Positions 1-11,562 of a stretch of 64,000 bases of DNA are shown piece by piece. Source of the stretch: Isoetes taiwanensis (Eukaryota; Streptophyta; Lycopodiopsida; Isoetales; Isoetaceae). Within the stretch, counting starts at the first letter, position 1; each line of letters begins with the position of its first letter. The stretch covers positions 34,267,166 through 34,331,165 of the forward strand of contig JAJEKV010000003.1 of assembly GCA_021234155.1 (NCBI GenBank). The letters are read 5' to 3'. The position numbers and the translations under genes were made by a program. A model generated the notes under the pieces. It had not been told where the DNA came from and did not search any database. It worked only from the letters and a program-made list of their open reading frames with translations.

Positions 1-1300
1 AAACACTCTGCCGAAAAATCTACAAGAATTGTCACAACCAGGGAAAAAATTAAGCATACTGTATATTTTTTCATAAAAAATGGTTTGGCTATTTTTCAAA
101 ATTTTACAGTATTTTATGATATACATTTGGCTAAAGTTATTATTATTATTACATTTATATGTATTTGGACTTGGCGAAACTTTTAAATTATCTACTATAA
201 ACTTTTACCTGGCTATTTTTTCTCTAACTGAAAAAAATAAAAAATGTAAATTCAAATTTTGTAGCTTTAGATATATTGTACTGCAATTACAAATAATAAT
301 CAGCAATCATGGAACATACAATAATATTAATAAACTTTTAACAGAAGCTCACAACATAGCTTATAACATCCATATTCTGAACCCTTCTAGATATTGTGAT
401 CAAATTGCACTTATCTCTAACCCTTGAAAGAAGACGTTATGCAATCAACTCGGGCATCTAGAGGGATATTGGCCATCTCTTACAATTCTTTTTTGAGGAT
501 GCATATATGGTATATATAATAAAAATTCATAGTTTGAAAAACTACTATCACTGATGATAGTAGATGGCGATGTGTAAAAGTATATAATAAGAATTTATTT
601 TTGTTTGGCTATTACTTATTTAATATATAAATATTGTAATATAAAGAAAGGCTATTCCCTTTTTCTTTAAGGAAAATGAGGAAAATAGTTTGGCTAATCC
701 TAAAAAAATAATAGAGTACTTGTTTTTTAAGCTGTGGCTATTTTTTTTTTTTTTAAAAGAAACCCCCCTTCATAAAATTCGGGCCAAAAAAAATGTCTAG
801 CCCCCTAAAAAATCGCCATTTGGCTATTAATAGCCACTAATTTTTCCATGGTCACAACAAAAGAAGTAAGAAAGCAAGCAAGCCCTTGCCCCTTGCGTTT
901 TGAAAATTGCACTAGATCAATACTTGCACCGAGGAACACAAAAGTAAACTGGGTGCATTTTACGTGCAATGTCAAAGATACCACAACAATAGACAAGTAA
1001 AAAACAGAGGATGTTGTAGCACATGTTAGAAAACTGAAATGAAGGCAAAGCCAAAGGTGGCAAACTGGATCAAATGAGATCAGTGCATGTGATGAAAACA
1101 TAAAACCTTAGAGAATGCAAGACAGAGATTGGAAAATCAGTTTTACTTATCACAAAGAATCTGGAAGCGAGTAGGGAAGTGAGCTGAAAGGCAATGAGAA
1201 GGCCTTCAATTACGTAAAAATGATGTTGGAAGAGGCTAAAAACAGTTTAAGGCAGAGGCCACAAATGATTTGGCTACAAAAAACAGGAGGAGTTCAAGCT
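1..1300. other. AT-rich stretch without a recognisable gene
   Basis: I see no convincing gene here. The stretch is AT-rich with long T and A runs. The word TTTGGCTA or GGCTATTTTT recurs many times between about 80 and 840, which suggests decayed repeats. The short open frames on both strands have no motif I recognise. Confidence 0.5.
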
Positions 1301-1867
1301 TAATCAACATGTGAGTTGGAGGCGAAAATTAAAGATTTGGAGCGGACTGTCGGATGGAAACTTGGCACAGAACAAGGTACAAAAAGCAATGAACCCTACA
1401 TGCGTTAATGAGCGGGTCAAACGTAAACTCAAACTTGAGGGAGGAGTTAAAAGTTCTCGAAGAAGAAGCGAGACTTACGCATTTCTACATAAACAATTTG
1501 TAGGAAGCTGAAAATGGATACTCTCACGCAACATTTAGCATCTCTACTATTATCACGAGATAAGTTGCTAGTGGAAGATCCATTTTATACATGTTCTCGG
1601 CATGTGGTCTGGAATTCACTAAAAACTTACAAAAGTTAAGTTTAGCACTGAATTGCCAACATGAGTATCATATAGCTTGTTGTTCATTGTTGAGAGGAGG
1701 ACAATGTATTCATGGTTGCCCGGAAGGTGCCGGAGGGTGTATTTGAGAGCTAGGTTTTGGCCATGTTGCGGTGTGCTTCAAATAGTACACCAAAAAGGAT
1801 GTGTTAATCCGATCACCGCAATTGAGGTCTCACCGCTTCGGGGTTCAAAGAAGGACAATGGTGCCAT

Positions 1868-2250
1868 TTGAAGATGCACAACACCGCAAAGTCCTATAGA
1901 ATACAATCAATTGTGGATCGATTTGAATGCAAAATGTTAGAACCACCACCACCGGTCCAAGAAGTCGTCCCAAGAAGCTATAGAAGAAGTTGTAAACACA
2001 CGGACCGGTTGTGGAAAAACAGAACCCGATTGTACCTGCTGAAGCACCTAAGGAAGTTGAGGGAGTAATTCCATCTGATGAGGGCAACTTGGGTGAATAT
2101 TTGACAAAAGGAAAGGGCGGAAAGAACAAAGAGGGGTAAGCGGAGGATAGCAAAGAAGTTGTTCAGGCTACAAGAAAGAGAGAACAAGAAGTAGCTATGC
2201 AAAAGATCAAGAGCCTTGAGTCTCAATCATGACACCACACCTATCGAAGT
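1868..2250 (+). pseudogene. Lys/Glu-rich coding remnant, possibly 5' part of the FCP1-like gene
   Basis: The plus strand encodes a proline patch (EPPPPVQEVVP) followed, after frame changes, by a charged Lys/Arg/Glu-rich stretch that includes KGKGGKNKEG and RKREQEVAMQKIKSLES. This looks like a linker of a real protein that has picked up stops and frameshifts. It lies 350 bases upstream of the FCP1-like phosphatase remnant in the same orientation, so it may be the 5' part of that gene. No domain is recognised and the link is inference. Confidence 0.25.
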
Positions 2251-2600
2251 GTGTTCGAAGAAAATGCGTAATCGGGCCCTCAAGTTTCGGTGAGCACGAT
2301 CTTCAACAAGTGATTCTTTGCCATTAATAACCCTGGAAAGGGGGTATGGGCATTGCTGGCCAAGAAGGCCACAACTTAGTGTTGCTTAAAAACATTGAAT
2401 ATTATTGATTTTCTTTTGTTGCATTCAGCGTGGGATTACCAGTTGATTCTCATTTAGGTCGAGGAGAATCCTGGCTGATACGTCTGAAAGGTTTCCACAT
2501 TCAACCCATTTTTCATTTTCATCTTCATCTATTTATTCATGTAGTAATTCCTGTTGTGTAGGTATTCGGGATGTTCCAACGTACTAAATATTGATTTGGG

Positions 2601-3311
2601 CGACAAAAGATAAACTCATTGTCTTGGATTTAAATGGTGTGTTGGTAAAACATTTGGTGCAAATGAACACATACGCTTGGGCGGGATTGACAATGACATA
2701 CACTAGCGAAAAGAAAGTGATATTCGGACCGAAGCGGTGTTCTTCTTGAAGACTTTGTTCTGAAGTGTTGTGTTGGTATATGGTCATCAATGCAACTCTC
2801 TAATGTGGAAGATGTCTTTGCCAAGTACTATGTCCGTTGAGGGACAGTTTCAATTTGTATGGGGACAGGAAAAAATGTGTGCAGACAGGCCACCACCCTA
2901 ACAAACCCGGCTGTCCGGTTATGATGAAGCCACTTGGGAAAATATATGAGTCATACCCAAGATTCAAAGGTAAGACTTTGCTTCTTGATGATTCATTATA
3001 CAAGTCTTACCTTAGCAGTCCACCTCGAAATTTCTGCGGTACACGCATTCAAGATGGATGTCCATGATGAAGTGCTAACAAGACTCACACCCCAAAGATA
3101 GAAGAAATACTTGCAGGCCAAGACTGAGGAAAAAATGAAGTTCTTGGTGAAGAACACACACAGATACAAGCCTTGGCCTAAGACGGATAGAAAGATTATG
3201 AAGCTATGCTTGGAAAGACTTTTTCGAAAAACAGATTCTGAGATTCCCGCGAGGTTTGTGAAGGAGGAATTGGAGAAGGTTTATGGTGATGGCGATTGTC
3301 ATTCTCCATGA
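2601..3311 (+). pseudogene. FCP1/NIF-like HAD phosphatase domain, frameshifted
   Basis: Three reading frames must be combined to follow one protein. It opens with DKLIVLDLNGVLVK, a variant of the HAD motif I (DxDGT/V) in which the second Asp is Asn. GIWSSMQLSNVEDVF follows in another frame, then VMMKPLGKIYESYP and KTLLLDDSLYKSYL, the motif carrying the conserved DD pair near the end of the HAD core. The tail from 3111 (EEKMKFLVKNTHRYKPW) is open and ends at 3311. Plant FCP1-homology proteins of the NLI-interacting-factor type have this layout; intact members dephosphorylate phosphoproteins. Frameshifts and internal stops make this a pseudogene or a poorly preserved multi-exon gene. The motif I change to DLNG occurs in several plant relatives and need not be a loss by itself. 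Confidence 0.6.
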
Positions 3312-4040
3312 TTATTAACTTTGTTTGTCATTTATTTAGGCCAAGGAATCCTACACTTTTCATGTACCATCTTTATCTTAATTTAAGAATGTTTTTGCTA
3401 TATTGTTTATGTAGTTCAATGCGCACTTGTCTATAATTTTTGCTATATTGTTTATATATACTTCAATCTTGAACCGAAAGGGATCTTTGTAAACTTATCA
3501 AGTGCTTAAAAAAATTGCACGCAAGTGCTAGTCCGGTATGAGTCTTAATGGCGAGAATCTTGCTTATTATCATGCAAAGGATGATTACTTTTATGTAGTT
3601 GCTTAACGCTAGCAGAAGTGTTAATGTCATCGTGTGCTTACTGTCAAGGTCCAGTTAAGGTGCAGTGCTTATTGTTAAGCTAGATAACTGTTTAAAGGTA
3701 GATGTTTATTGCATAAGTGCTCGTGTGTTCCAGTGCTTACTCAATCGCAACTTCACTGAAACCCGATTAAAATGCTTAGTGTTTGAAACTAATGAAAGAG
3801 CTAGACCATTGTTACATTCAAGCGAGAATCAAATGGACTGCATTACAGAATTAACTTCATAAATTTGATAGATAGACAAAAATAAAATTTCATAGAAGAA
3901 GAAGAGATTTCAATGAAACAAAGATATAAACAAAGTTACAAAAAAGTTTGATGGAAACAAGATTTTTTTATAAAAAAGGCCCTTAGGCCAGTGTACACAA
4001 AATTCATATACAAAATTTTTACAAAATTTCGGCCCTGAGG
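3312..4040. other. Non-coding spacer with repeated GTGCTTA words
   Basis: No gene is visible. GTGCTTA or a close variant recurs about six times between 3499 and 3780 at irregular spacing. Around 3980-4040, two short GGCC-TTAGGCCAGTGT-like words repeat just before the minisatellite. Confidence 0.4.
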
Positions 4041-4160
4041 CCAGTGTCTTCTTGAAAGGGGGGGTGTCTTCTTCAAAGGGGGTGTCTTCTTCATCAAGGG
4101 GTTGTCTTCTTCATCAAGGGGGTGTCTTCTTCAAGGGGTGTCTTCTTCAAGGGGTGTCAT
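4041..4160. repeat. Minisatellite, GGGTGTCTTCTTCAA units
   Basis: About seven imperfect tandem units of GGGGTGTCTTCTTCA(A/T)C, 15 to 18 bp each, lie here. Read on the minus strand the unit is GAAGAAGACACCCCTT. The array sits just downstream of the acidic exon and would lie in its 3' part if that gene is real. Confidence 0.8.
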
Positions 4161-4246
4161 CTTCATTCTCCATCTGCAACAAATGGAAATGGAAGATTAA
4201 ACTAACGAAAAATTGAAAACAGAAAACAAATGAAAAATGCATGTAC

Positions 4247-4439
4247 CTTTAAGGACCGCCCTGAACTCCTCCAAGTCGGCTTCCTCTTCTTCCTCTTCCT
4301 CTTCTTCTTCTTCCTCTTCTTCTTCTTCTTCTTTCTCGGACGAATCCTCTTCTTCTGATTCACCTATCCAACCCTGAAGCACAGCAGTGACATATTCCTG
4401 CGAATTCATTTCCGATTCCTCATTTTCTGATTCCCTCAT
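4247..4439 (-). CDS. Acidic low-complexity exon (poly-Glu), hypothetical
   Basis: The minus strand reads from ATG at 4439: MRESENEESEMNSQEYVTA, then a uninterrupted run of about 17 Glu, then ADLEEFRAVLK. A plausible splice donor (AAAG|GTACATG) follows at 4246, with a plausible acceptor (TTGCAG|ATG) at about 4174. Joining them stops the protein after three more residues. The DNA is a purine/pyrimidine-asymmetric TCTTCC tract, so the glutamate run may simply reflect a simple repeat. It is in the same orientation as the transposase-like gene that ends near 5117 and could be a last exon. No family is recognised. Confidence 0.3.
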
Positions 4440-5116
4440 AGGAATCGAAGATGAGAATCAATCAATCCCCTCCTCAAAGCTTGGGAGGCGGTAGAGTGGG
4501 AGAGGAGGCGGCCGGGGCAGCAATAATTTCCGTGGGCCGGGGAAGAGTGGAGGAACACCTCTTCGGCGGCTTAGTAAAGCGCCTCTTCAAAAGTGACCTC
4601 AGGCTCCTCACGATCTTGCCTTCGCTTCATCTAGGAATGGGCGGAATCGGAGATAGGCGGAAAAAGTGGGAGGGCAGGCCGGAGCTTGTGAGGGGCGGGC
4701 GTGAGCTTGTGAGAAGAGCTTACGGCAAGCCCTCTCATTAAATCACGTGCTTAGGCGATTCGTCTGCGATAAACCTCAAGCGGCGCCAGAAACAATTAAT
4801 TCGTAACCAGGCTTAAATATTTCGTATGACCAGTCGAATTGACACATGTCACATCGAGGAAATGCCTTGACAATATAATGTTGCCAAGAATGTTGGGATA
4901 GTGATGGTACCAAAATAAATAATTGTCACAAATCTACATTCTTATAAACAACAATTCAATCTTCATTTCGAAGTACGTGTCCATGCACACCACCCTTGTG
5001 CATCCTCACTATTGTTAATATATATAAAAATATGTGCTTACGTGCTTAGGTGCTGGAACAACAAATCACTTGAAAAGAATAACATCAATTTCGTTATGTG
5101 TCAAACAATTACATTG

Positions 5117-7765
5117 TTATTGGGAGACTGGCCATAATTTTTTCATGGGTCTCTGTGAAATTGCAGACATGTCTGTGCCTTCTATTTTTTCCATATCAAT
5201 TTTAGGATATCTTACCACATGGCTATGCACGGAGGCTTTGGGTTGTTTAGTGAGCAACATATACTTGAAATTACCCAAGAATTGATAATACAATCCACTT
5301 AAGATAACCTCATGCACTCCAAATTTTTGCCCCCATCCATCTTTGTATGAATCTTCAAGTGTGCATTTGGGTTCATTGCACTTTGAGGATGTAGAAGTCC
5401 ACACCCTCGGGGTATTGTCTACCTCGCATTCACCGCAAAAATTGTCACCTACCTCTACCAAATTACTTGATCCATTCATTGGCTTGTTCAAGAGTCTCCT
5501 TTTTCTTCTCAACTCCTGGTTTTAAGTCGGTTACCTCCCACTTTCCAAATCTACCGTATTGATGCAGAGTCCCAATTATGATCCATGCAAAGCGAAAGAG
5601 AAACATGACAGCATCTATGAGCAAGCTGTTGTTTGGTCTACTCCTGGCGGCAGTCTGATCTGATGAATCTTCTTTGTGCCTTTGAGTGTTTCAATTTCAT
5701 ATTCTTCCATGTTTGCCACAACAAAGCAGTTCAATTTCCCAAAAATATCTTTTTGATCTCATCTGTTTCATCGACCGGTAGATTTGTTGAAATATGTACA
5801 CAGAAATTTTACAATATCTTTAGCATGCCTCGGTTTGCACACCATTGGGTTTGAGTTGTTCCTTACTTAGCGACCTTTTGATAACAAAGACTTTGCACCA
5901 TCATGTTCACCTTTACCATGAGTAGTGGCAAAGTAGTTCCACACTATTTCCTTGTCATTGATTGTGAAGTACACGCCTAAGAAAAAAAAAGGTTTTCCCC
6001 GACTTGAATTGTGATGAGCGACCATCACTCCAAACCCAATGCTTCTCATACTCTATTTCACATTCCTTAAGCCATGCAACATGCTTTTTGTAGGCGGTGT
6101 TCCACAAATAATGAGTCATGCACTTTATCATCGAAATGTAAAAGTGAGTCTCTTTTTATGATCTTCCTACCATTGTTGAGTCTATTCCCGATCTGCTCCA
6201 ATCTTACGTTCTTTTTTTTTTCTTCTTTGGGCCGGTCTTCTTAAATGCATTACATGAGCGAGGAATATCGGCACTTTTGTCATGTCTATATGTTATGTGA
6301 ACAAGTATAGAAACTTGGTGCGTATGCGGTGCATTGGCGGGGCTCATTACGGATCTTGATGCTTGTAATTTTCTGCAAAGTCAATAATGTATACAATTGT
6401 ATCTTCGGAAATGATGACACACAATTTTTTAAACCGATTGGCCCGCCAATGTGCTATGTAATTGTGTGGAACAAAATCTGATATTACCTTCTTCACTTCC
6501 TCTTGAAACTCTTTGGGACTTCTCTCATTCGTACTAATCTCAAGGCAGGGTTTGTACCTCAAAGCCTTTCTTGGATCCACGAATTCTGTCTGGTCCACGG
6601 GTTGCTTTTCAAATGTCTTCCAAGTAACTAGTCTTGAACCCGTGCCATCCATTTCACGTGGACATTTTCTAATTCTATCCAACCCACATTTTTACAACCC
6701 AACATCAGCGGTTATGATCAAACCACTCCTCATCATCACCTTTCTTTGCCGGACCACTTGTCTCCATAAATCACCGGTGCACTTGATTGTATGCTCCTTG
6801 GCTGCACATTAAGGCGGGGGCCACAAATCTCCGCGATTGGTGGTTGCAATTGTCATGAACTCCACCCGATTTTCTCGGGTTGTTCAATCCCCATGATGTA
6901 TTCAAATTTCAAGTGGTAAATGCAACGGCATGTATGCCTCTCCGCATCCTCCTTACAAAACTCGGTTTCAACCTCTCAAAAAGTCGCAATGCAATTTTGA
7001 TATGAGGATTCTCCTCTCTAAACCTGAGGTAGAATTGCAAATCTAGGGAAATCGTGTGAATGCCAAATAAATGCTACATATAATGAACCCTACAATATAG
7101 GATGAATACTTACTTGGCTGACTTCAAGAAGGTGAATTGGATGTTCCATCTTTATTCCTGTCTCTGATACATACTTCCTCACGTCTTTCTTGTATGGAGA
7201 AACTCTTGTATTTTACGTCCCGGAACTTGATAACGACTTCTCTATTGTGTTCTAACATGCTATCCATCCGCTTCCTCCTCCTGAACATTGACCAAGGTCC
7301 TTCCCTTTGTTAGCTTGCACCCTTCTTTAAAAAGCATTTGAAATTGTTTTTCCGGGGATGCCGAGCAATCACCGGCAACTGGCTTGATTCAATGGCTTGA
7401 CACCATTTGTACCTGCTGCTGCCATTATCAAGGTGGACTTCCTTGCACGAAGCATGTCATGATTCCTCTCAAACTTATGTTCTTGCATTGTTTCCTTCAA
7501 ATTCTTCACCATTTGCTCGGCCATAGTAACCTGCTTAGATTTCTTTATAGAAGCAATTGGTAAATCCTTGCCCTCCAAAGAAGACCGCAAGGATCGCGCC
7601 TTTGTCATTATCATCAACATTTGTACTAATTTGGTTGAATACTTCATAAATTTCTCCTGAAATTTCTCTTATTCTGCGGTCACTCAGTCTCAATTTCTTA
7701 TTCTTCTTTGAAGGCGAATCTTTAGAAGGGGAATTCTTCTTCATTGCTACCTTCTTTGCATACAA
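5117..7765 (-). pseudogene. Degenerate DDE-type transposase-like gene (SDGxxSQFK / HGKGxxDG family)
   Basis: On the minus strand, pieces in all three frames form one protein. From the 5' end they are: a Lys-rich start (KKNSPSKDSPSKKNKKLRLS); YKKDVRKYVSETGIKMEHP; FREENPHIKIALRLFERLKP with FVRRM and a Cys-rich ERHTCRCIYH; DRIRKCPREMDG with TWKTFE; then FVPHNYIAHW and IVYIIDFAENYKHQDP (about 6350). EKHWVWSDGRSSQFKSGK follows (about 6000-6030), then VWNYFATTHGKGEHDGAK (about 5890) and a tail with VANMEEYEIETLKGTKKIHQ. The three acidic positions (DFAENY, SDG..SQFK, HGKG..DG) match the layout of a large family of uncharacterised transposon proteins known in animals and plants, which I infer to be RNase H-fold transposases. 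Frameshifts and stops separate most blocks, so the copy is dead or not fully resolved into exons. Confidence 0.65.
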
Positions 7766-7849
7766 TCTCTGCGCCTCGATCTCTTCCTCCTTGCATTAAT
7801 GGCTCAGAAATTGAATCTGGAGAGGAATTGGGTTTCATCTATCCCGGAT

Positions 7850-9652
7850 TTACGTGTATTGCAAAATTGGTGAGGGCAAATTGTTGAATTTGGTTCGTGG
7901 CAATTCTTGGAAACAATTAGTCCCTCCATTTTGGTTGAATTCAAGATGGGTTAGCCCGCCATCCGTGAATATGGCGGGCTCTGCATTCATGTTTAGACCA
8001 AACATGTTCATGATTCTCTCACTTGTCATTTGACGTGCGCCAAGCACCCTACATGTCAATACTTCAATCACGCACGCGTTTTAAAACACACCGATTTTAA
8101 GCACTTGTAAGCGGCGGCCCCGGGCGGTGATTTCTGCTACCCAGTAACGATTTTGCACCCGGCAGCCAAAAGCTTTGTGTTGATTTCTCAACTGTTGGAG
8201 TTTTTTGATAAGAGGCTCCCTGTATACAGTATCAGCTATTATTTCGTTACACTGTATAGAGAGCTGGATATATTCTTTATCCGTGAGATTTCCATTCAGA
8301 CCTCCTTCTCGCATAGGCTTTAGCAAACTCTAGACGTTGAGCGATCTCTCCTACCATTGAAAGGAGAACCTGCGCAACAAAGATGTTGTGGTTTCCAGAT
8401 ATAATATAAATTTTTTTTCCAACCAGATCCTCTGGCTTTGACCAAGTTACTCGTTTACTGCATGGAACATTAAGTATCACCTTCGACCACACGTACAAGA
8501 ACAAAGAATGAAACTACTTACCGTGTGATAGGATCGAAAGGCACCAAGTCTGCAGGTGTCAGAACTTCAGTTGGACATGTTTTGAAGCTCTTGACCAACG
8601 TGTGCACATGGTCATTGGAGCGGAGTCTATGTGTCATATTAGCCGGGGCAGATTCACAATCAAAAATGCTGACCGTCATAAACCAGTTTACACCCATAGG
8701 ATAAAACTTTTTAAATTGCTCCAGCCAAAAGTCTTTGCCTTTCGGCAAGTTTATTTTCTTCTTCTGGATTAAATTTTAAAGCATCGGGAATCCTAGTGGC
8801 TGTCGGCCACGGAAGAGCAGATGATGCTGCATCGTGTCGGTCAGATGACGAAGGAGTTGTGGATGTGGATGGGGTCTCTACACTGATTGGTGGCAATTTT
8901 ATTTTAAATGGTCTGATTTTAAGGACGGAGGATCAACAGTCTTTGGCATAATCATCTTGGGCCGTGGGATCGACAAATCCAAGTCGATGGGGTTAAGCGG
9001 TGTAATGGGGTCTTGAGCTCAGCGGGGAGACTTAGGAGCGGATGATTCGCCTAGTGTAGCTAATGGGATCACGCTCCTTTTCTTTGCTGTCGCTCGCAGC
9101 CAGTTGATATCCATCCTTTGTGGCATCTTGTTGTCTCTTGTGGCCTTGATAGCACAGGACGGAGGTTTTTTGTCGGATGCTAAGCCATTTCTGCATTTAC
9201 TGAAGCCTACCAGTATGTCCCTGTTTCCTTTAATACCTGACAGCGCTAATGAATCGTAGGAAGGAGGGTCCAATCAAAGCCCTTTGCGCTAGTTGGTGCC
9301 CCTTTACCTCTCAGCGAGGTTTGTTCGCCTTGCTTGCAAGCATCATATTCGGGTCATAGCTTTGCCAGCGTAAAATGTACTCAACAAATGCCAACTGTTG
9401 TGTGTCTTCCACGCTGCAGATAAGGGCGTCCTGGACGTTGTTCTTCGTCCCCTCCCACATGGCTATGACAATACCCATTTGTTCAGAAGATTCCATATCC
9501 TTATCATTCCTTTTAAATAGGCATAAATCCTTTCTTCGATCACCCTGCGCAATTTCTATGCACCACCTACGGGTAGGGCCAGGTGTTACTATGCGAATGG
9601 GCTCCACGTTGGGGCCACGGTACAACTCCAGAGCTGCAGAGAGTATCAACAA
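7850..9652 (-). pseudogene. Broken multi-segment gene with a ParB-like look, hypothetical
   Basis: A chain of minus-strand open segments in different frames runs toward the transposase-like gene. The first starts after a plausible acceptor (CTCTGCAG|CTCTGG near 9637) and contains EQMGIVIAMWEGTKN. Later segments carry PMGVNWFMTVSIFDCESAPA and LTPADLVPFDPITR, then GKKIYIISGNHNIFVAQVLL, then, after a one-base slip near 8300, LTDKEYIQLSIQCNEIIAD. A positional word (DLVPFDP) followed by an SGxH motif and a helical segment recalls ParB/sulfiredoxin-type folds, but that is inference from a short motif. It could be an accessory protein of the neighbouring element or a separate one. Confidence that it derives from a coding sequence is fair; confidence in function is low. 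Confidence 0.4.
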
Positions 9653-10082
9653 AATTATTCGGAGGCATAGACAACCTAAGAGATAAAGAAAATCGCGACC
9701 GCGATATCTCCAAGCACTTGGAGTTAGGTAGTTGATACTATTGACAAAAAATTCAAATCATAAAATACTATAAACCATAAACCATAAAATACTAACATGG
9801 CGCCAACCTAACCATTTAGAACTAAACAAAAGCGCTGCGGCGTTTCTTACAAGCACGCACAGTTCCTACCTACAGCCTGAAATTCCTAAAGGAGATCGCG
9901 GCCGCGATCCTTTGAACAAGGCCTTTGCTATATTTGTTGGAGGCCAAGCTCAGAAGGATCGCGGTCGCGATCGTGTCGAGCGTGGCCGCCCCTAAAACTA
10001 TGTAATGAAGTGCTCGACTCCAGCACTGCTAAAAGAAAGCGCGGAAAATACCTTGTTGGAGGGCTAGCTGGCGAGCCATGAA

Positions 10083-10145
10083 GGCGCTGGAAATTTTCGC
10101 GAGGCGCTGGAAATTTTCGGTCGAGGCGCTGGAAATTTTCGCGAG
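10083..10145. repeat. Three tandem GGCGCTGGAAATTTTCG units
   Basis: The 17-bp unit GGCGCTGGAAATTTTCG occurs three times within 63 bases, separated by CGA or GTCGA. It sits between the third and fourth palindromes of the adjacent array. Confidence 0.85.
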
Positions 10146-10178
10146 AATTCTAGAAAGTGTTTATATATAGGGATTGAA

Positions 10179-10395
10179 TTTATGACGAGAATTATTAATG
10201 ATTTGCGATTAATGACCGACGGTATTAATGATCGACGGCATTAATTACGCCATTAATGACCGACGGTATTAATGATCGACGGTATTAATGATCGACGGGC
10301 GACAATGACTGACGGCCGTGAATATTGTGGGTAAATAGTGAATGGGATTGACAACGACGGGCATTAATATTTCCGGGCATTAATGACTGACATCC
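10179..10395. repeat. Degenerate tandem array of ATTAATGAYCGACGG
   Basis: About nine imperfect units built on ATTAATGATCGACGGT or ATTAATGACCGACGG lie here, some reduced to ATTAAT plus a CG-rich word. Unit length is about 15 to 18 bp. The array is in the leader region of the transposase-like genes and has no open frame of interest. Confidence 0.75.
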
Positions 10396-10904
10396 GCATA
10401 AATGACGACGTACAGATGTCTTCGAATTCAAATTCAAATATTTTCGAATTCAAATTCATACATTTTAAATTTGCATTCAGAACCCAGTGAGAAACTAATT
10501 CAGAGGCGCTTCATTCTAATTTTGTGGGCGCTCCGTTGCCGATTGTGGGCGCTGTTTGTTGTTTTGTGGGCGCTGTGCCTGTGGGAGCAGGCGACCTCAG
10601 ATTTGCGAAGTTTTTGCTCGATTTGAAAGGTTCGATTCAATTTCCTATATCTGTGTATAATATGTTCGATTCAATTTTCAGTTTGTCTGTTAAGATGCAT
10701 GTGTAGATGCATGTTCAGATGCATGTTAAGATGCCCCTTGGTTTGCATCTATTTGGTATGCATATCTGTGGAGTTCTCTATTGAATCTGTGGAGTTCTTG
10801 ATTGAATCTGAAGCACACATTGAGTAGTTTGCTAGTCTGATGCAAAACTTGGCTATACACTTCTCCAATTGCCACATCATTTGTTAAGGGGGCATTCATT
10901 TGAT

Positions 10905-11225
10905 TTATTTACGAAGGGGGACATTAGCATGATTCATTGATGTTTTATCCTGAAGCAGCATTTCAAAGGCTCGGCATTGGTCACATAGTTTAATCTCAGT
11001 AAGATCGCGGTGGCGATCTTGTCAAGCCACTTCAGTTATCCGATCATCATCACTTCAGATGCATGTTTAGATCCCTGTTTCGGTGCATGTTTAGATGCCT
11101 GTTTCTTTACGAAGGGGGATATTATCATGATTCATTGATGTTTTATCCTGAAACAGCAATTCAAAGGCTCACCATTGGTCACAACGTTTCACCTCACCAA
11201 AATCGCCGCGGCGATCTTCTCGAGC
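10905..11225. repeat. Tandem duplication of about 200 bp containing a palindrome
   Basis: The stretch from 10905 to about 11028 recurs at 11105 to 11225. Both begin with TACGAAGGGGGA, contain GATTCATTGATGTTTTATCC and end with a copy of the GC palindrome plus a TCAAGC or TCGAGC tail. The duplication multiplied one palindrome and shows how the array may have grown. Confidence 0.8.
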
Positions 11226-11346
11226 ACATTTAAGGTAATATGTACTCTCATGTCGAATGCCCCTGGTGTTGTTCCAGACTTAAGATTTGGTCCACTGGAT
11301 CGCGGCCGCGATTTATAACACTACTTTCTCATGTTATTGTTGCAGG

Positions 11347-11562
11347 ATGGAGCTAAAGTGCATGTCATACAATGGCATTAAAGTTGCCGAGGGCAAAGTG
11401 CACAGCTTTACTACTCATCATAATTTGCCCCTGCCTGAGGGATTCAAGGTCGTGTCGCTAGAAAGTATTTTCAATGGAGATCTGCCGTTGCCCTATCCTG
11501 AACCTGAGATTGATACACTTGAAGAGTCAAAGGGGTCATTTATTCTTTGGCCCAAAGAATGA
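11347..11562 (+). CDS. DUF8039-like exon of a plant transposon protein
   Basis: After a good splice acceptor (TTGTTGCAG|GATGG near 11345) the frame opens at ATG 11347: MELKCMSYNGIKVAEGKV, then LPLPEGFKVVSLESIF, then LPLPYPEPEIDTLEESKG and SFILWPKE. The order (a short sequence ending in vAeGkV, then V.V..v, then LP.P and finally FI.WPK) matches the DUF8039 domain found in proteins of En/Spm-like and related plant transposons. The frame ends at 11562. It lies 350 bases upstream of the DUF7869-type gene in the same orientation and may be one of its exons or a second protein of the same element. Confidence 0.5.
   Translation: MELKCMSYNGIKVAEGKVHSFTTHHNLPLPEGFKVVSLESIFNGDLPLPYPEPEIDTLEESKGSFILWPKE

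Larger units (their letters stand above)
9691..11313. repeat. Six dispersed 16-bp GC palindromes, GATCGCGGCCGCGATC type
   Basis: Copies lie at about 9691, 9894, 9957, 11003, 11202 and 11298. Two are near-perfect GATCGCGGCCGCGATC; the others differ by one to three bases (GATCGCGGTCGCGATC, GATCGCGGTGGCGATC, AATCGCCGCGGCGATC). Most are followed by a tail resembling TTGTCGAGCAC or CTTCTCGAGCAC. All are in the 1.6 kb directly upstream of the DUF8039-like exon and the DUF7869-type gene, and I see none downstream. Clustered palindromes next to a transposase often serve as protein-binding sites, which is inference here. Confidence 0.8.

Noticed and set aside
4451-4741. 96-aa Gly/Arg-rich plus frame
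   Set aside because: Composition follows a GC-rich, GGAGG-rich stretch; no domain or splice context.
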